Notes: a model not told the origin generated them from the sequence alone. A stretch of DNA of 11,566 bases from JBDHBD01 sp039586095 (GCA_039586095.1 JBDHLB010000074.1:1-11566); one strand, 5' to 3'; shown: positions 1-7,563, numbered from the stretch's first letter. Translations and numbers: made by a program.

Positions 1-10
1 AGAGTCCACA

Positions 11-1303
11 ATGAGCGACGCCGCACATGTCTTCGTGCTGCCCGGACTGCGCAGTCCCTTCTGCAAGATCGACCGCGAGCTTGGCTCGCTGGACGCTCTG
101 CAGGGCTCGGTGCCCGTCGTTCAACAAACCGTGGCGGGCGAGTCGGGCCCGGGACCGGGGCGTTCACATCGTGTGGACCTTGCCCTCTGGGGAGCCGTCA
201 TCCCCAGTCTGTCGGTTAGCAGCTGGGCGCGTGAAGTGTGGTTGGACGCGGGTCTGGACGCGTCGGTGCCTGCCCAGTCGATTGTTCAGGCCTGCGCGAC
301 CAGCCTCGCGGCCGCCACCCACGCGGCCGGACAGGTGCGCACCGGCCGTGTCGCGCTCGCGCTGTGCGGCGGAGTCGAAGCCGTCTCGGACACGCAGATC
401 GGACTCTCCAGAGGCCTGAGCCGCACCCTCCGTCGTGCCGGGTCGGCGGGCCGTCCCGTGCGAGCGGTGCGAACGCTCGGCCAGCTGCGTCTGCGCGACC
501 TCCGTATCTCCATCCCGGCCGTGGCCGAACGAACCACGGGACTCACCATGGGCCAGCACGCCGAGCGAATGGCGAAGGAGTGGAAGGTCCCGAGAGAGGA
601 TCAGGACCGGCTCGCCCTGGAGAGCCATCGGCGCGCGGTGGCGGAGAGCGGCGCGTTCTATCGTCCTCTGCTGGTCACCCCCGGCACTTACGCGGTGGAT
701 CGTGACCCGATCCCGCGCTCCGACTCCAGCCTGGAACAGCTGGCCCGCTTGCGCCCCGCCTTCGACCGGCAGCGCGGGACGCTCACGGCAGGAAACTCGT
801 CTCTACTGACCGATGGAGCGGCGGCATGCTGGATCGCGAGCTCCGAGGGTCTCGATCGACTTCCGGATTCGCTGCCCCGAGCCCGCCTGCTGGACTGGGA
901 GGAAGCCGGCGTCGATCCGCGCCGCGAGGGGCTCCTCATGGCACCGGCGCTGGCCGTTCCGCGACTGTTGGCCCGTCACGACCTCGGGTACGAGGACGTG
1001 GAGCTGTGGGAGATTCACGAGGCGTTCGCCGCCCAGGTCCTCTGCAACATCAAGGCCTTCGAAGATCGAGAGTGGCTGAGCGAGCGGGCTCGCGTGGACC
1101 ATGACCTCGGTCGCTTTCCGATGGAGCGGATGAACCCCAACGGTGGGAGCATCGCCCTCGGCCATCCGTTCGGCGCAACCGGCGCGCGGCTTCTGTCGCA
1201 GGCCGTGTGGGAGCTGAAGGACAAGCCGGCGGGCTCGCGCGCCGTGGTGAGCGTGTGCGCCGCCGGCGGGCTGGGACACGTGGCGCTCCTCGAGGCCGTA
1301 TGA
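11..1303 (+). CDS. fadI: FadI-type 3-ketoacyl-CoA thiolase (acetyl-CoA acyltransferase)
   Basis: Thiolase of 430 residues that cleaves 3-ketoacyl-CoA with CoA to give acetyl-CoA and a shortened acyl-CoA, the last step of fatty-acid beta-oxidation. The nucleophilic Cys95 sits in QACATS, the catalytic His336 in EIHEAFAAQ, His385 in NPNGGSIALGHPFGATGAR and the second catalytic Cys416 in CAAGG, so all thiolase active-site residues are present. RACATS-like and LRLRDL segments, the TGLTMGQHAE stretch (176-185), the KLRPAFDR-like segment and GHPFGATGAR match the FadI / trifunctional-protein beta-subunit branch better than FadA or biosynthetic PhaA thiolases, and E. coli FadI is of nearly the same length. 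The usual partner FadJ (hydratase/dehydrogenase) is not in view and could lie upstream of base 1. The ATG at 11 has only a weak purine-rich AGAG upstream, but the N-terminus aligns well with the family. The gene converges on ctaA. Subfamily confidence is good; chain-length specificity cannot be read from sequence. Confidence 0.93.
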   Translation: MSDAAHVFVLPGLRSPFCKIDRELGSLDALQGSVPVVQQTVAGESGPGPGRSHRVDLALWGAVIPSLSVSSWAREVWLDAGLDASVPAQSIVQACATSLAAATHAAGQVRTGRVALALCGGVEAVSDTQIGLSRGLSRTLRRAGSAGRPVRAVRTLGQLRLRDLRISIPAVAERTTGLTMGQHAERMAKEWKVPREDQDRLALESHRRAVAESGAFYRPLLVTPGTYAVDRDPIPRSDSSLEQLARLRPAFDRQRGTLTAGNSSLLTDGAAACWIASSEGLDRLPDSLPRARLLDWEEAGVDPRREGLLMAPALAVPRLLARHDLGYEDVELWEIHEAFAAQVLCNIKAFEDREWLSERARVDHDLGRFPMERMNPNGGSIALGHPFGATGARLLSQAVWELKDKPAGSRAVVSVCAAGGLGHVALLEAV

Positions 1304-1327
1304 GCCGCATGAGAGAAGGCCCTCTCC

Positions 1328-1341
1328 CGGCCGCGGGGCCG
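1328..1341 (+). terminator. Weak hairpin after the thiolase gene
   Basis: A 5-bp stem, CGGCC (1328-1332) with GGCCG (1337-1341), encloses a GCGG loop and is followed by GTGGGTTGTTG, which is only modestly T-rich. It lies 25 bases after the fadI stop, in the convergent gap before ctaA. It may end fadI transcription, but the stem is short and the tail is poor, so this is a weak candidate. Confidence 0.22.
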
Positions 1342-1407
1342 TGGGTTGTTGCGGTCCCGCCGCCTGTATTCTCTTAGACTGCGATCCGCGTGCTCTGAAG
1401 CCTGCCG

Positions 1408-2319
1408 CTACGAGGTCGGCGCCGCAGGGTGCGCGACAAGCCAGGCGTGCGCCACCAGCGCCGCGAACACCCCGGCTCCCATCGCCACGTGAAGCGCCCG
1501 CAGGCCGTCGGGCAGACCCGCCAGCACCATCGCCGCCGCCACGGCGACCTGACCGACGGCCACCGCCACGACGACCCACGACGAGGCCCGCGTCGCCATG
1601 TCGCCCGGCCGACGACGTGCGGCCAGGATCGGAAGCGAGAAGGTCGCGAGGGCAAACAGGTAGGCGAGCGTGCGGTGCAGCCAATGAAGCTCTATGCGCC
1701 AGTTTCTGGCCGGCAGCCAATCTCCGTTGCAAAGGGGAAAACCCTGGCAGGCCGGCGCCGCCCCGAGATTCGCGACCAGCGCCCCCGCAAGCAGGATGAT
1801 CAGCCCGAGCCCTGTCATCCCCCAGGCGAAGCGCACGGCCCCGTCCCGCAGGTGCTTCCCGACTCGCTCGCCGGCCAACCCCTGGCAGGCGGCGACCACC
1901 AGAACACCCAGCAAGGCCATCCCGGTCCCGAGGTGGAGCACGACCGAGGCAGGCGGCAGTTCGAGCCAGACCGTGATCGCCCCCAGCAGGATCTGCACGA
2001 CGAGCAGGACGACGGCCCACACGGCAATCCGGCGTCGCGGCCGCCATGCGGCGTTCGAGCGGGATCGCCAGGCTACGAGGCCCATCGCTGCCACCAGCAG
2101 TGCCACCGCGGCGGCGACGATCCGGTGGGAATACTCGATAAAGGTCGGCAGGTCCATGGCCGGGATCAGGGCCCCGTTGCACAGCGGCCAGTCGTCCCCG
2201 CAGCCCATTCCGCTTTCCGTGATGCGCACGATGCCGCCCAGGGTGACGAGCAGATACGTGACGAGGGCGGCTCCGATTCCCAGCCAGCGCCAGCCGCGCA
2301 CGCTCGGGGAACGTCCCAT
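1408..2319 (-). CDS. ctaA: Heme A synthase (COX15/CtaA family)
   Basis: Integral membrane protein of 303 residues that oxidises the C8 methyl of heme O to formyl, making heme A for aa3-type cytochrome oxidases. About eight hydrophobic segments fit the eight-helix CtaA fold (roughly 11-31, 63-84, 98-119, 123-147, 164-186, 213-236, 247-268, 272-298). Heme-ligand histidines expected for the family are His65 (in EYSHR, with the conserved Glu62), His129 (LHLGTG), His215 (LHWLHR) and His277 (LHVAMGAG). Two extracytoplasmic cysteine pairs are present, Cys40/Cys47 (GMGCGDDWPLC) and Cys191/Cys197, with the same spacing as in Bacillus CtaA. I chose the ATG at 2319 because GAGGTG lies 6 bases upstream. 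A GTG at 2328 is in frame and would add three residues, but it falls inside that ribosome site. The next gene upstream is divergent; no ctaB or oxidase subunit is in view. Confidence 0.93.
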   Translation of the reverse strand: MGRSPSVRGWRWLGIGAALVTYLLVTLGGIVRITESGMGCGDDWPLCNGALIPAMDLPTFIEYSHRIVAAAVALLVAAMGLVAWRSRSNAAWRPRRRIAVWAVVLLVVQILLGAITVWLELPPASVVLHLGTGMALLGVLVVAACQGLAGERVGKHLRDGAVRFAWGMTGLGLIILLAGALVANLGAAPACQGFPLCNGDWLPARNWRIELHWLHRTLAYLFALATFSLPILAARRRPGDMATRASSWVVVAVAVGQVAVAAAMVLAGLPDGLRALHVAMGAGVFAALVAHAWLVAHPAAPTS

Positions 2320-2325
2320 GATGTT

Positions 2326-2331
2326 CACCTC
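2326..2331 (-). promoter_or_regulatory. Ribosome binding site deciding the ctaA start
   Basis: On the reverse strand GAGGTG is followed by the 6-base spacer AACATC and then ATG at 2319. This near-perfect Shine-Dalgarno match supports the ATG over the upstream in-frame GTG at 2328, whose codon is part of the GAGGTG itself. Confidence 0.7.
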
Positions 2332-2375
2332 ATCTCACTCCAGTCCGATATTCGAAACGGCGAGCTGCCGCGATT

Positions 2376-2398
2376 GCGCACCGTGCGCCCACCGTGCG
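2376..2398. promoter_or_regulatory. Candidate operator: palindrome overlapping a direct repeat
   Basis: In the divergent gap between ctaA and the ABC transporter, GCGCAC-C-GTGCGC (2376-2388) is a perfect odd-centred palindrome. Overlapping it, CACCGTGCG occurs twice (2379-2387 and 2390-2398), offset by 11 bases, about one helical turn. Paired sites one turn apart are typical of regulator binding. The regulator is unknown, and GC-rich sequence makes chance palindromes common. Confidence 0.3.
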
Positions 2399-2467
2399 AA
2401 GATGGCCTCCCTTAGCTCGGCTGGCGAGGTGGAGCCGGGCTGGAAGGCGGTTCAGGTACGGAGCTCC

Positions 2468-4267
2468 ATGTCACCACGAAGACGGTCGATTTCGCTCTTC
2501 GCGCTGCAGCGTCTGGCACCGCGGCTCACGCCACATCGAGGACCGCTTGCGATGGCGGCCGTTCTGCTCGTCCTCAGCGCGATCATCGGGCTCGCGTTTC
2601 CACTCATCGTGCGCTACCTGATGGACGCTGCCTTCCTCGAGAGGAGCCTGCCGCGACTCCGGGATCTCGCGCTGTTGCTGTTCGCCCTCTTCGCCGTGCA
2701 GGGTCTGTTCAACTTCTTGGACGTCTACCTGCTGTCGGCCACCGGCGAGCGGGTCGTGGCCCGTCTACGCACGGATCTCTTCTCTCATCTCCTCAGGTTG
2801 GAGCCGGGCTTCTTCGAAACGCGGCCCTCCGGTGAGCTGACCAGCCGACTCGCGGCCGACTGCGCCACGCTGCAGACGGTTCTCAGCCACCAGATGCCCG
2901 AGCTCCTGCGTCAGATGCTGTACTTGTTCGGAGGACTGACGCTGCTCACGCTCCTGCACTGGCAGCTCACCCTCACGACGCTGGCGGTCGCACCGGCGGT
3001 CGTGCTGCTCGCCTTCACGTTCGGGCGCTATCTGCGTGCGAGAAGCACGGTCGTGCAGGACCGAATCGCCGACGCGCAAGCTTCGGCCGAGGAGGCACTC
3101 GTTCAGATCCCGATCGTCCAGAGCTTTGTGCGCGAGGACCTGGAGCGTCAACGGTACGCCGAGCGCATCGGCGCGGCGCTTGCGGCCGCGCTGCGACGGG
3201 CCTTCGCGAGAGGTCTCCTGTTCGGCGCTCTCACCTTCGTCGCGTTCGGCGGCATCGTGATCGTGCTTTGGCAGGGCGGTCGCCTGGTGGTCACGGCCGA
3301 GATCACGGCCGGCCAGCTCGTTTCCTTCCTCCTGTACGCGTTCCAGGTGGCGGCCGCCATCACGGCGCTCGCGTCTCTGTGGGGGGCGTACCAGGAGGCG
3401 CAAGGCGCGGCGCGGCGGGTGTTCGAGCTGCTCGACACGGAGGCGGGCATCCGGGACCCTGGCGAACCCCGAGCGGTGGCGCGTGGACGAGAGGGCGAGA
3501 TCGAACTGGACGACGTGTGGTTTCGGTACGGAGCGGACGAGCCGTGGGCCCTGCGAGAGATCCACGCGAATCTCCGGCCCGGAGAGGTCGTGGCGCTGGT
3601 GGGGCCGAGTGGAGCCGGCAAGAGCACTCTGGCCGCGCTCCTGCCCCGCTTTTGGGACGCGACGCGCGGCACGGTGAACGTTCACGGCGTGGACGTACGC
3701 TGCCAGCGCCTCACGGAGCTGCGCGGCTCGATCGGCATCGTGCCGCAGGAATACCCTCTGTTTGGGGGCACCGTGGCGGACAACATCGCGTACGGTCGGC
3801 CCGGCGCGAATCTCGAGGAGGTGCAAGCGGCAGCCAGAACGGCACAGGCGGAGGAGTTCATTCTCCGATTGCCCGACGGCTATGAGACTCGCGTCGGCGA
3901 GCGTGGCGTCCGCCTGTCCGGGGGGCAGCGACAGCGAATCGCGATCGCACGCGTCGTCCTCAAGGCGCCACGCGTTCTCATTCTGGATGAGGCGACCAGC
4001 AGCCTGGACTCCGAGAGCGAGCGGTTGGTCGAGGGCGCGCTGGAGGCGGTGATGCAGGGTCGAACGACGTTGATCATCGCGCACCGGCTGCGCACCGTGC
4101 AACGGGCGGATCGGCTGCTCGTGCTCGACCGGGGACGCCTGGTAGAAGAGGGTACGCACGCTGCGCTGCTCGCGCGGGACGGTCTGTACGCTCGACTCTT
4201 CCGGGGGCAGCAGCTCGAGCTCGCACAGGCGCCGCCCATGGAAGCCGCCCCGGCGGGCGCCTCGTGA
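2468..4267 (+). CDS. ABC exporter half-transporter (fused permease and ATPase, MsbA-like type)
   Basis: A 599-residue fused ABC exporter that should homodimerise, or pair with a related half-transporter, in the inner membrane and pump a substrate outward using ATP. An N-terminal six-helix transmembrane domain (about 28-303) precedes a complete nucleotide-binding domain (about 343-580). That domain has Walker A GPSGAGKST (Lys385), Q-loop Gln427 in PQEYPLFGGTVADNI, signature LSGGQ (483-487), Walker B VLILDE with catalytic Glu508, D-loop SSLD and H-loop His539, so it is probably active. I chose the ATG at 2468, with GGAG at 2460-2463. An in-frame ATG at 2402 would add 22 poorly hydrophobic residues and has no good ribosome site; the open frame extends much further upstream but runs antisense through ctaA. 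The stop overlaps the GTG start of the TonB receptor by 4 bases. Candidate substrates are lipid, peptide or siderophore. The fold is certain, the cargo is not. Confidence 0.93.
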   Translation: MSPRRRSISLFALQRLAPRLTPHRGPLAMAAVLLVLSAIIGLAFPLIVRYLMDAAFLERSLPRLRDLALLLFALFAVQGLFNFLDVYLLSATGERVVARLRTDLFSHLLRLEPGFFETRPSGELTSRLAADCATLQTVLSHQMPELLRQMLYLFGGLTLLTLLHWQLTLTTLAVAPAVVLLAFTFGRYLRARSTVVQDRIADAQASAEEALVQIPIVQSFVREDLERQRYAERIGAALAAALRRAFARGLLFGALTFVAFGGIVIVLWQGGRLVVTAEITAGQLVSFLLYAFQVAAAITALASLWGAYQEAQGAARRVFELLDTEAGIRDPGEPRAVARGREGEIELDDVWFRYGADEPWALREIHANLRPGEVVALVGPSGAGKSTLAALLPRFWDATRGTVNVHGVDVRCQRLTELRGSIGIVPQEYPLFGGTVADNIAYGRPGANLEEVQAAARTAQAEEFILRLPDGYETRVGERGVRLSGGQRQRIAIARVVLKAPRVLILDEATSSLDSESERLVEGALEAVMQGRTTLIIAHRLRTVQRADRLLVLDRGRLVEEGTHAALLARDGLYARLFRGQQLELAQAPPMEAAPAGAS

Positions 4268-6435
4268 GCACCCGGCGCCCGCGGCCGAGATCGCGCGGAC
4301 TGATCGGCCTGGTCCTCGGCCTGGCCCTCGGAACGTCGATTGGCATGCTGCTGATCGGCCCGTTGCCGGTTCGGGCCCAGGCTCCGAGCACACGGGACTC
4401 TCTTCGTGGCCAGGGCGCTGACACCATCCCGGTCTATCGCTCGGACGAGATTGCCGTCAGCGTCACCCGGTCGCTCGCGCCGGTCGCCCGTCTCCCCTTC
4501 GCCGTGAGCGTGTTGGGACGGGATCTCCTGCAGGGACCGCGGCGAGCCTTGTCGCTCGACGAGTCGTTGCGGTTCGCGCCCGGTGTCTTCGTGGGCAATC
4601 GGCGAAACTTCGCCGTCGGCGACCGACTCACGGTTCGAGGGGTCGGAGCTCGTGCCCAGTTCGGAGTGCGCGGAGTCCGCGTGTTGGCGGATGGCATTCC
4701 GCTCACTCTCCCCGACGGTCAGTCGACACTCACGAATCTCGATCTGGCGTCCGCCGGACGGGTGGAGGTGATCCGCGGCCCGGCGGCGGCCTTGTACGGA
4801 AACGCGGCGGGTGGCGTGATCAGCGTCGAAACGGAGTTGCCGGGCGCTGAAACACGCGTCACTCCCGCCTTGTTCGGTGGGGCGTACGGTTTCGTGCAGG
4901 CGCGACTCAAGGCGACGGGACGGGTGGGAGGGCTGGGCTACGTGGCAAGCGGTACGTACCTGGACACCGAAGGATTCCGAAACCACGCGGATGCCCGGGT
5001 CGCGCGCGGCAACATCGCCGTCAGCCATGCGATCGGCGAGGGGCGGCTGCGCGGGATCCTCAGCCTCTACCACACGCCGTTTGCCCGAAGTCCGAGCTCG
5101 CTCGACGAGGAGACGGCGCGAACCGCGCCGCGCAGCGTTAGATCCTTTATCGTCGAGCAGGGCGTCGGCGAGCGGACGACCCAGGTGCAGGGCGGCCTCT
5201 CGCTCGACCTGCCGCTCGCCCGCACGAACCGTCTGCGCTCGGCTGGCTGGATCGCGTGGCGCGACCTGTGGAACGCCATTCCCGGTCGCATCATTCGGCT
5301 CGATCGCTTGGCCGGCGGGGCTCGCGCCGCATGGCAGGGCGACGTCGCTCTGGACGGGGGCGACGGCTCGCAACCGGCGCTCCACTGGCTCGGCGGGGTG
5401 GATGTCGAGCTCCAGCGAGATCAGAGGGTGGAGCGAGAGAACCTCGGCATCCCGGCGCCCGAGGAGAGAGCCATTGCGGGCGATCTCCTGTTGGACCAGA
5501 GAGAGGCCGTCCTCGGGGTGGGTCCCTTCGTGCAGCTCGAGCTCCGGCTGGGGACCCGCTGGACGCTGAGCGCGACGGGCCGGGTCGACACCTATCGATT
5601 CGACGTGGAGGACCGCTTCCTCGATGATGGGGATGACGGGGACGCGCGGACGTTTACGGAGTTCAGCCCATCGGTCGGGCTCACATTCGCCGCCACCCCG
5701 AGCCTCAACCTTTTCGGCAACGTATCGACCGCCTTCCAGACCCCCACGACCAACGAGCTCTCGAACCGACCGGACGGCCGTGGGGGGTTCAACCCGGACC
5801 TGCGTCCGGAGAGGCTGCGCAGCGTCGAAGTGGGGCTGCGGGGCTCGCTGTCGCGGGCGCGATTCGGCTACACGATCGGGTTCTTCCTCTCCCGGGTCCG
5901 CGACGCCCTGGTTCCCTTCGAGGGGCCCAGTGAGGAGACGTTCTTCCGCAACGCGGGCGAGCTCGAGCGGCGGGGCGTCGAGGCTGGACTCGGGTGGTCC
6001 CCGCTGGCGGGCCTGGACGCGCGTCTCGCCTACACGCGCCAGCGGCTGCGCTTCGAGGACTTCGTCACACCCGAAGGCGACTTCTCGGGCAACGCCGAGC
6101 CGGGGGTGCCCGACCAGTGGCTCACGCTGGGCCTGCGACACACAGTCCCGTTCGGCCTCACATCGGAGCTGGACGTTCGGTGGGTGGATGCCTATCCAGT
6201 GAACGATGCGAACGAGGCGGTCAACTGGTCATACGCGGTCGTCGATCTCCGTTTCGCGTTCGACCGCACCGCTCGTGGAGTTCCCGTACGAGTGTTCGTC
6301 GGCGTGGACAATCTGTTTGACGAGCGGTACAACGCCTCGGTCGTTCCCAATGCGTTCGGCGGACGGTATTACGAACCGGCTCCCGGTATCGAGCTGTTGG
6401 GTGGACTCGAGCTCCCGATCGGTGGCGGCGGCTGA
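4264..6435 (+). CDS. TonB-dependent outer-membrane receptor
   Basis: A 723-residue outer-membrane receptor, probably importing an iron chelate or other scarce ligand with energy from TonB-ExbB-ExbD. An arginine-rich N-terminus, a hydrophobic core (about 12-34) and an AQA site near residue 40 form a signal peptide. DEIAVSVTR (61-69) resembles a TonB box. The plug (about 75-190) contains LDESLRFAPGV, LTVRGVG and VEVIRGPAAALYGNAAGG (167-184), all classic for the family. The remainder is the 22-strand barrel, with VGVDNLFDERYNASV near the C-terminus. The GTG start at 4264 overlaps the ABC exporter stop (GTGA) and has no strong ribosome site of its own, which suggests translational coupling. The protein ends in LELPIGGGG rather than the usual terminal aromatic residue. 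No periplasmic binding protein or import permease adjoins it, so the ligand cannot be named; siderophore or heme receptors are the nearest style. Confidence 0.93.
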   Translation: MSTRRPRPRSRGLIGLVLGLALGTSIGMLLIGPLPVRAQAPSTRDSLRGQGADTIPVYRSDEIAVSVTRSLAPVARLPFAVSVLGRDLLQGPRRALSLDESLRFAPGVFVGNRRNFAVGDRLTVRGVGARAQFGVRGVRVLADGIPLTLPDGQSTLTNLDLASAGRVEVIRGPAAALYGNAAGGVISVETELPGAETRVTPALFGGAYGFVQARLKATGRVGGLGYVASGTYLDTEGFRNHADARVARGNIAVSHAIGEGRLRGILSLYHTPFARSPSSLDEETARTAPRSVRSFIVEQGVGERTTQVQGGLSLDLPLARTNRLRSAGWIAWRDLWNAIPGRIIRLDRLAGGARAAWQGDVALDGGDGSQPALHWLGGVDVELQRDQRVERENLGIPAPEERAIAGDLLLDQREAVLGVGPFVQLELRLGTRWTLSATGRVDTYRFDVEDRFLDDGDDGDARTFTEFSPSVGLTFAATPSLNLFGNVSTAFQTPTTNELSNRPDGRGGFNPDLRPERLRSVEVGLRGSLSRARFGYTIGFFLSRVRDALVPFEGPSEETFFRNAGELERRGVEAGLGWSPLAGLDARLAYTRQRLRFEDFVTPEGDFSGNAEPGVPDQWLTLGLRHTVPFGLTSELDVRWVDAYPVNDANEAVNWSYAVVDLRFAFDRTARGVPVRVFVGVDNLFDERYNASVVPNAFGGRYYEPAPGIELLGGLELPIGGGG

Positions 6436-6442
6436 GGCACCC

Positions 6443-6472
6443 TTGACGCACTTCCCGTGAAAATGCGACACT
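6443..6472 (+). promoter_or_regulatory. Candidate sigma-70-like promoter for the diguanylate cyclase gene
   Basis: TTGACG (6443-6448) and GACACT (6467-6472) are separated by 18 bases and start 8 bases after the TonB receptor stop. The -35 box is close to consensus; the -10 box matches at three of six positions. It would give a leader of about 105 bases before the ATG at 6586. Confidence 0.4.
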
Positions 6473-6474
6473 AG

Positions 6475-6550
6475 GCTGGCCGCGGGCCAGCGCCCACGCA
6501 GCGCATACGCGCTCCGCGAGCCCCCCCCGGGCAGTCGGACTCTCGGCTGC
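6475..6550 (+). other. Hairpin-rich leader upstream of the diguanylate cyclase
   Basis: Three hairpins lie in a row. GCTGGCC/GGCCAGC (6475-6491) is a perfect 7-bp stem with a GCG loop. AGCGC/GCGCT (6500-6513) has an ATAC loop. GCAGTCG/CGGCTGC (6531-6550) is 7 bp with one wobble pair. A run of eight C (6521-6528) lies between the second and third. None is followed by a T-tract, so they are poor terminators for the receptor gene. I do not recognise a c-di-GMP (GEMM) riboswitch or any other known riboswitch here. Confidence 0.35.
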
Positions 6551-6569
6551 TCGAATGGTTGCGCCCGAC

Positions 6570-6577
6570 GGAGGTGA
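6570..6577 (+). promoter_or_regulatory. Ribosome binding site deciding the diguanylate cyclase start
   Basis: GGAGGTGA ends 8 bases before the ATG at 6586 and is a long match to the anti-Shine-Dalgarno sequence. It argues for this ATG over an in-frame TTG at 6559 that would place the motif inside the coding region. Confidence 0.6.
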
Positions 6578-6585
6578 GGCAGGAG

Positions 6586-7563
6586 ATGGCGATCGGACTG
6601 TACCAGGGTGCGGCGGACGACCGATTCGCGGAGATGGCGGGCCGCAAGGTGCCCCTGAGCGCGCTCTTCGTCAGCGTACTCGCTCTGGGGATCGCGAGCT
6701 TCGTCAACCTTTTCTGGATCGACGTCCTGCCCGACTACTTCGCCCTCCTGTGGGTCCTTGCGCTGATACCGCCGTTCCTGCTGGCGTATTACCGCGGCTG
6801 GGAAGGGGCCGCGCTGGCCCTCGCGGCGGGAATGGTCCTCCTGGTCGGGGTCGAAGTCGGCGGGTCGTACCTCTCCGACCGGACCGTACGCTGGTGGATC
6901 CTGGGTGTGTTCATTGTCGTGCTCATCCTCGTCAGCCTGGGCGCCGGAATGTCCAGCGACCGCTTCCGGCAGCGCGAAAAGAGCGCGCTGGACATGGCGT
7001 ATACGGATGCTCTGACCCAGCTTCCCAATCGGCGCATTCTCGACATGTTTCTCGCCAAGGAGTTTGCAGCGAGTCAACGCGGCAGTGAGTTGTCCGTCGT
7101 CATGACGGACATCGACAATTTCAAGCGTTATAACGATACGCACGGTCATTCGGCTGGTGATGACGCGCTTCGGGCCGTGGCGGCGGTTCTCGCCCAAAAC
7201 ACGCGGTCGATGAACGTGAGCGGACGACAGGGCGGAGACGAATTCCTCACGCTGCTGACCGGTGAGGGCATCTCCGGAGCCCAATGCTTCGCCGAACGTG
7301 TGCGGGCAGGTGTTAGCGAAACGGAGTTCGGCCGGGCGCACGACCTGAGCGTGAGCCTCGGGGTCGCCAGTTACGAACCGGACATGGAAGACCATACGAC
7401 CCTCGTCGAGGCGGCAGATCAGGCGTTGCTGATGGCAAAGTCGATGGGTGGCGACGTCGTGGTCGTCAGTGGCGAGCACTCTTCTGCGTCTGATGACGCC
7501 GAGAATTCGGAGCCAGCGATGGAGGCGGAGTCGCCCGGCGACGAGGAGGGGCAAGAAAAGTGA
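6586..7563 (+). CDS. Membrane-anchored diguanylate cyclase (GGDEF domain)
   Basis: A 325-residue protein predicted to make cyclic di-GMP from two GTP. Four hydrophobic segments (about 23-45, 51-69, 74-93, 103-121) form a small membrane domain without a recognised ligand-binding fold. A short helix then leads into the GGDEF domain (about 134-296). The domain shows YTDALTQLPNRR (139-150), DIDNFK with metal ligand Asp175, HGHSAGD (186-192) and an intact GGDEF at 216-220, so catalysis is likely. The inhibitory I-site, normally RxxD five residues before GGDEF, reads R207-S-M-N210 and is therefore degenerate, which may relieve product inhibition. The last 25-30 residues are strongly acidic and probably disordered. 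I chose the ATG at 6586 for its ribosome site; a TTG at 6559 would add nine residues. There is no EAL domain. The gene has its own candidate promoter and converges on the repeat-protein gene. Confidence 0.92.
   Translation: MAIGLYQGAADDRFAEMAGRKVPLSALFVSVLALGIASFVNLFWIDVLPDYFALLWVLALIPPFLLAYYRGWEGAALALAAGMVLLVGVEVGGSYLSDRTVRWWILGVFIVVLILVSLGAGMSSDRFRQREKSALDMAYTDALTQLPNRRILDMFLAKEFAASQRGSELSVVMTDIDNFKRYNDTHGHSAGDDALRAVAAVLAQNTRSMNVSGRQGGDEFLTLLTGEGISGAQCFAERVRAGVSETEFGRAHDLSVSLGVASYEPDMEDHTTLVEAADQALLMAKSMGGDVVVVSGEHSSASDDAENSEPAMEAESPGDEEGQEK

Noticed and set aside
803..2182. A 459-residue reverse open frame spanning the 3' part of fadI and most of ctaA in another frame.
   Set aside because: It conflicts with both recognised genes and has no recognisable domain.
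1694..2467. N-terminal extension of the ABC exporter by up to 258 residues.
   Set aside because: The extra stretch is antisense to ctaA, is Arg/Pro-rich and unlike any exporter N-terminus; the ATG at 2468 starts a family-typical protein.
3880..6141. A 753-residue open frame on the reverse strand opposite the ABC exporter end and the TonB receptor.
   Set aside because: It lies antisense to two unmistakable genes; its translation is low-complexity, rich in Arg, Glu and Pro, with no family motif. Long antisense frames are expected in GC-rich coding DNA.
6521..6528. Run of eight C considered as a frameshift site or sequencing error inside a gene.
   Set aside because: It lies in the untranslated gap between the receptor stop and the cyclase start, so it does not affect any reading frame.
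6475..6550. Possible c-di-GMP riboswitch upstream of a c-di-GMP-making enzyme.
   Set aside because: The hairpins do not show the conserved core sequence of GEMM-type aptamers that I would expect to recognise.
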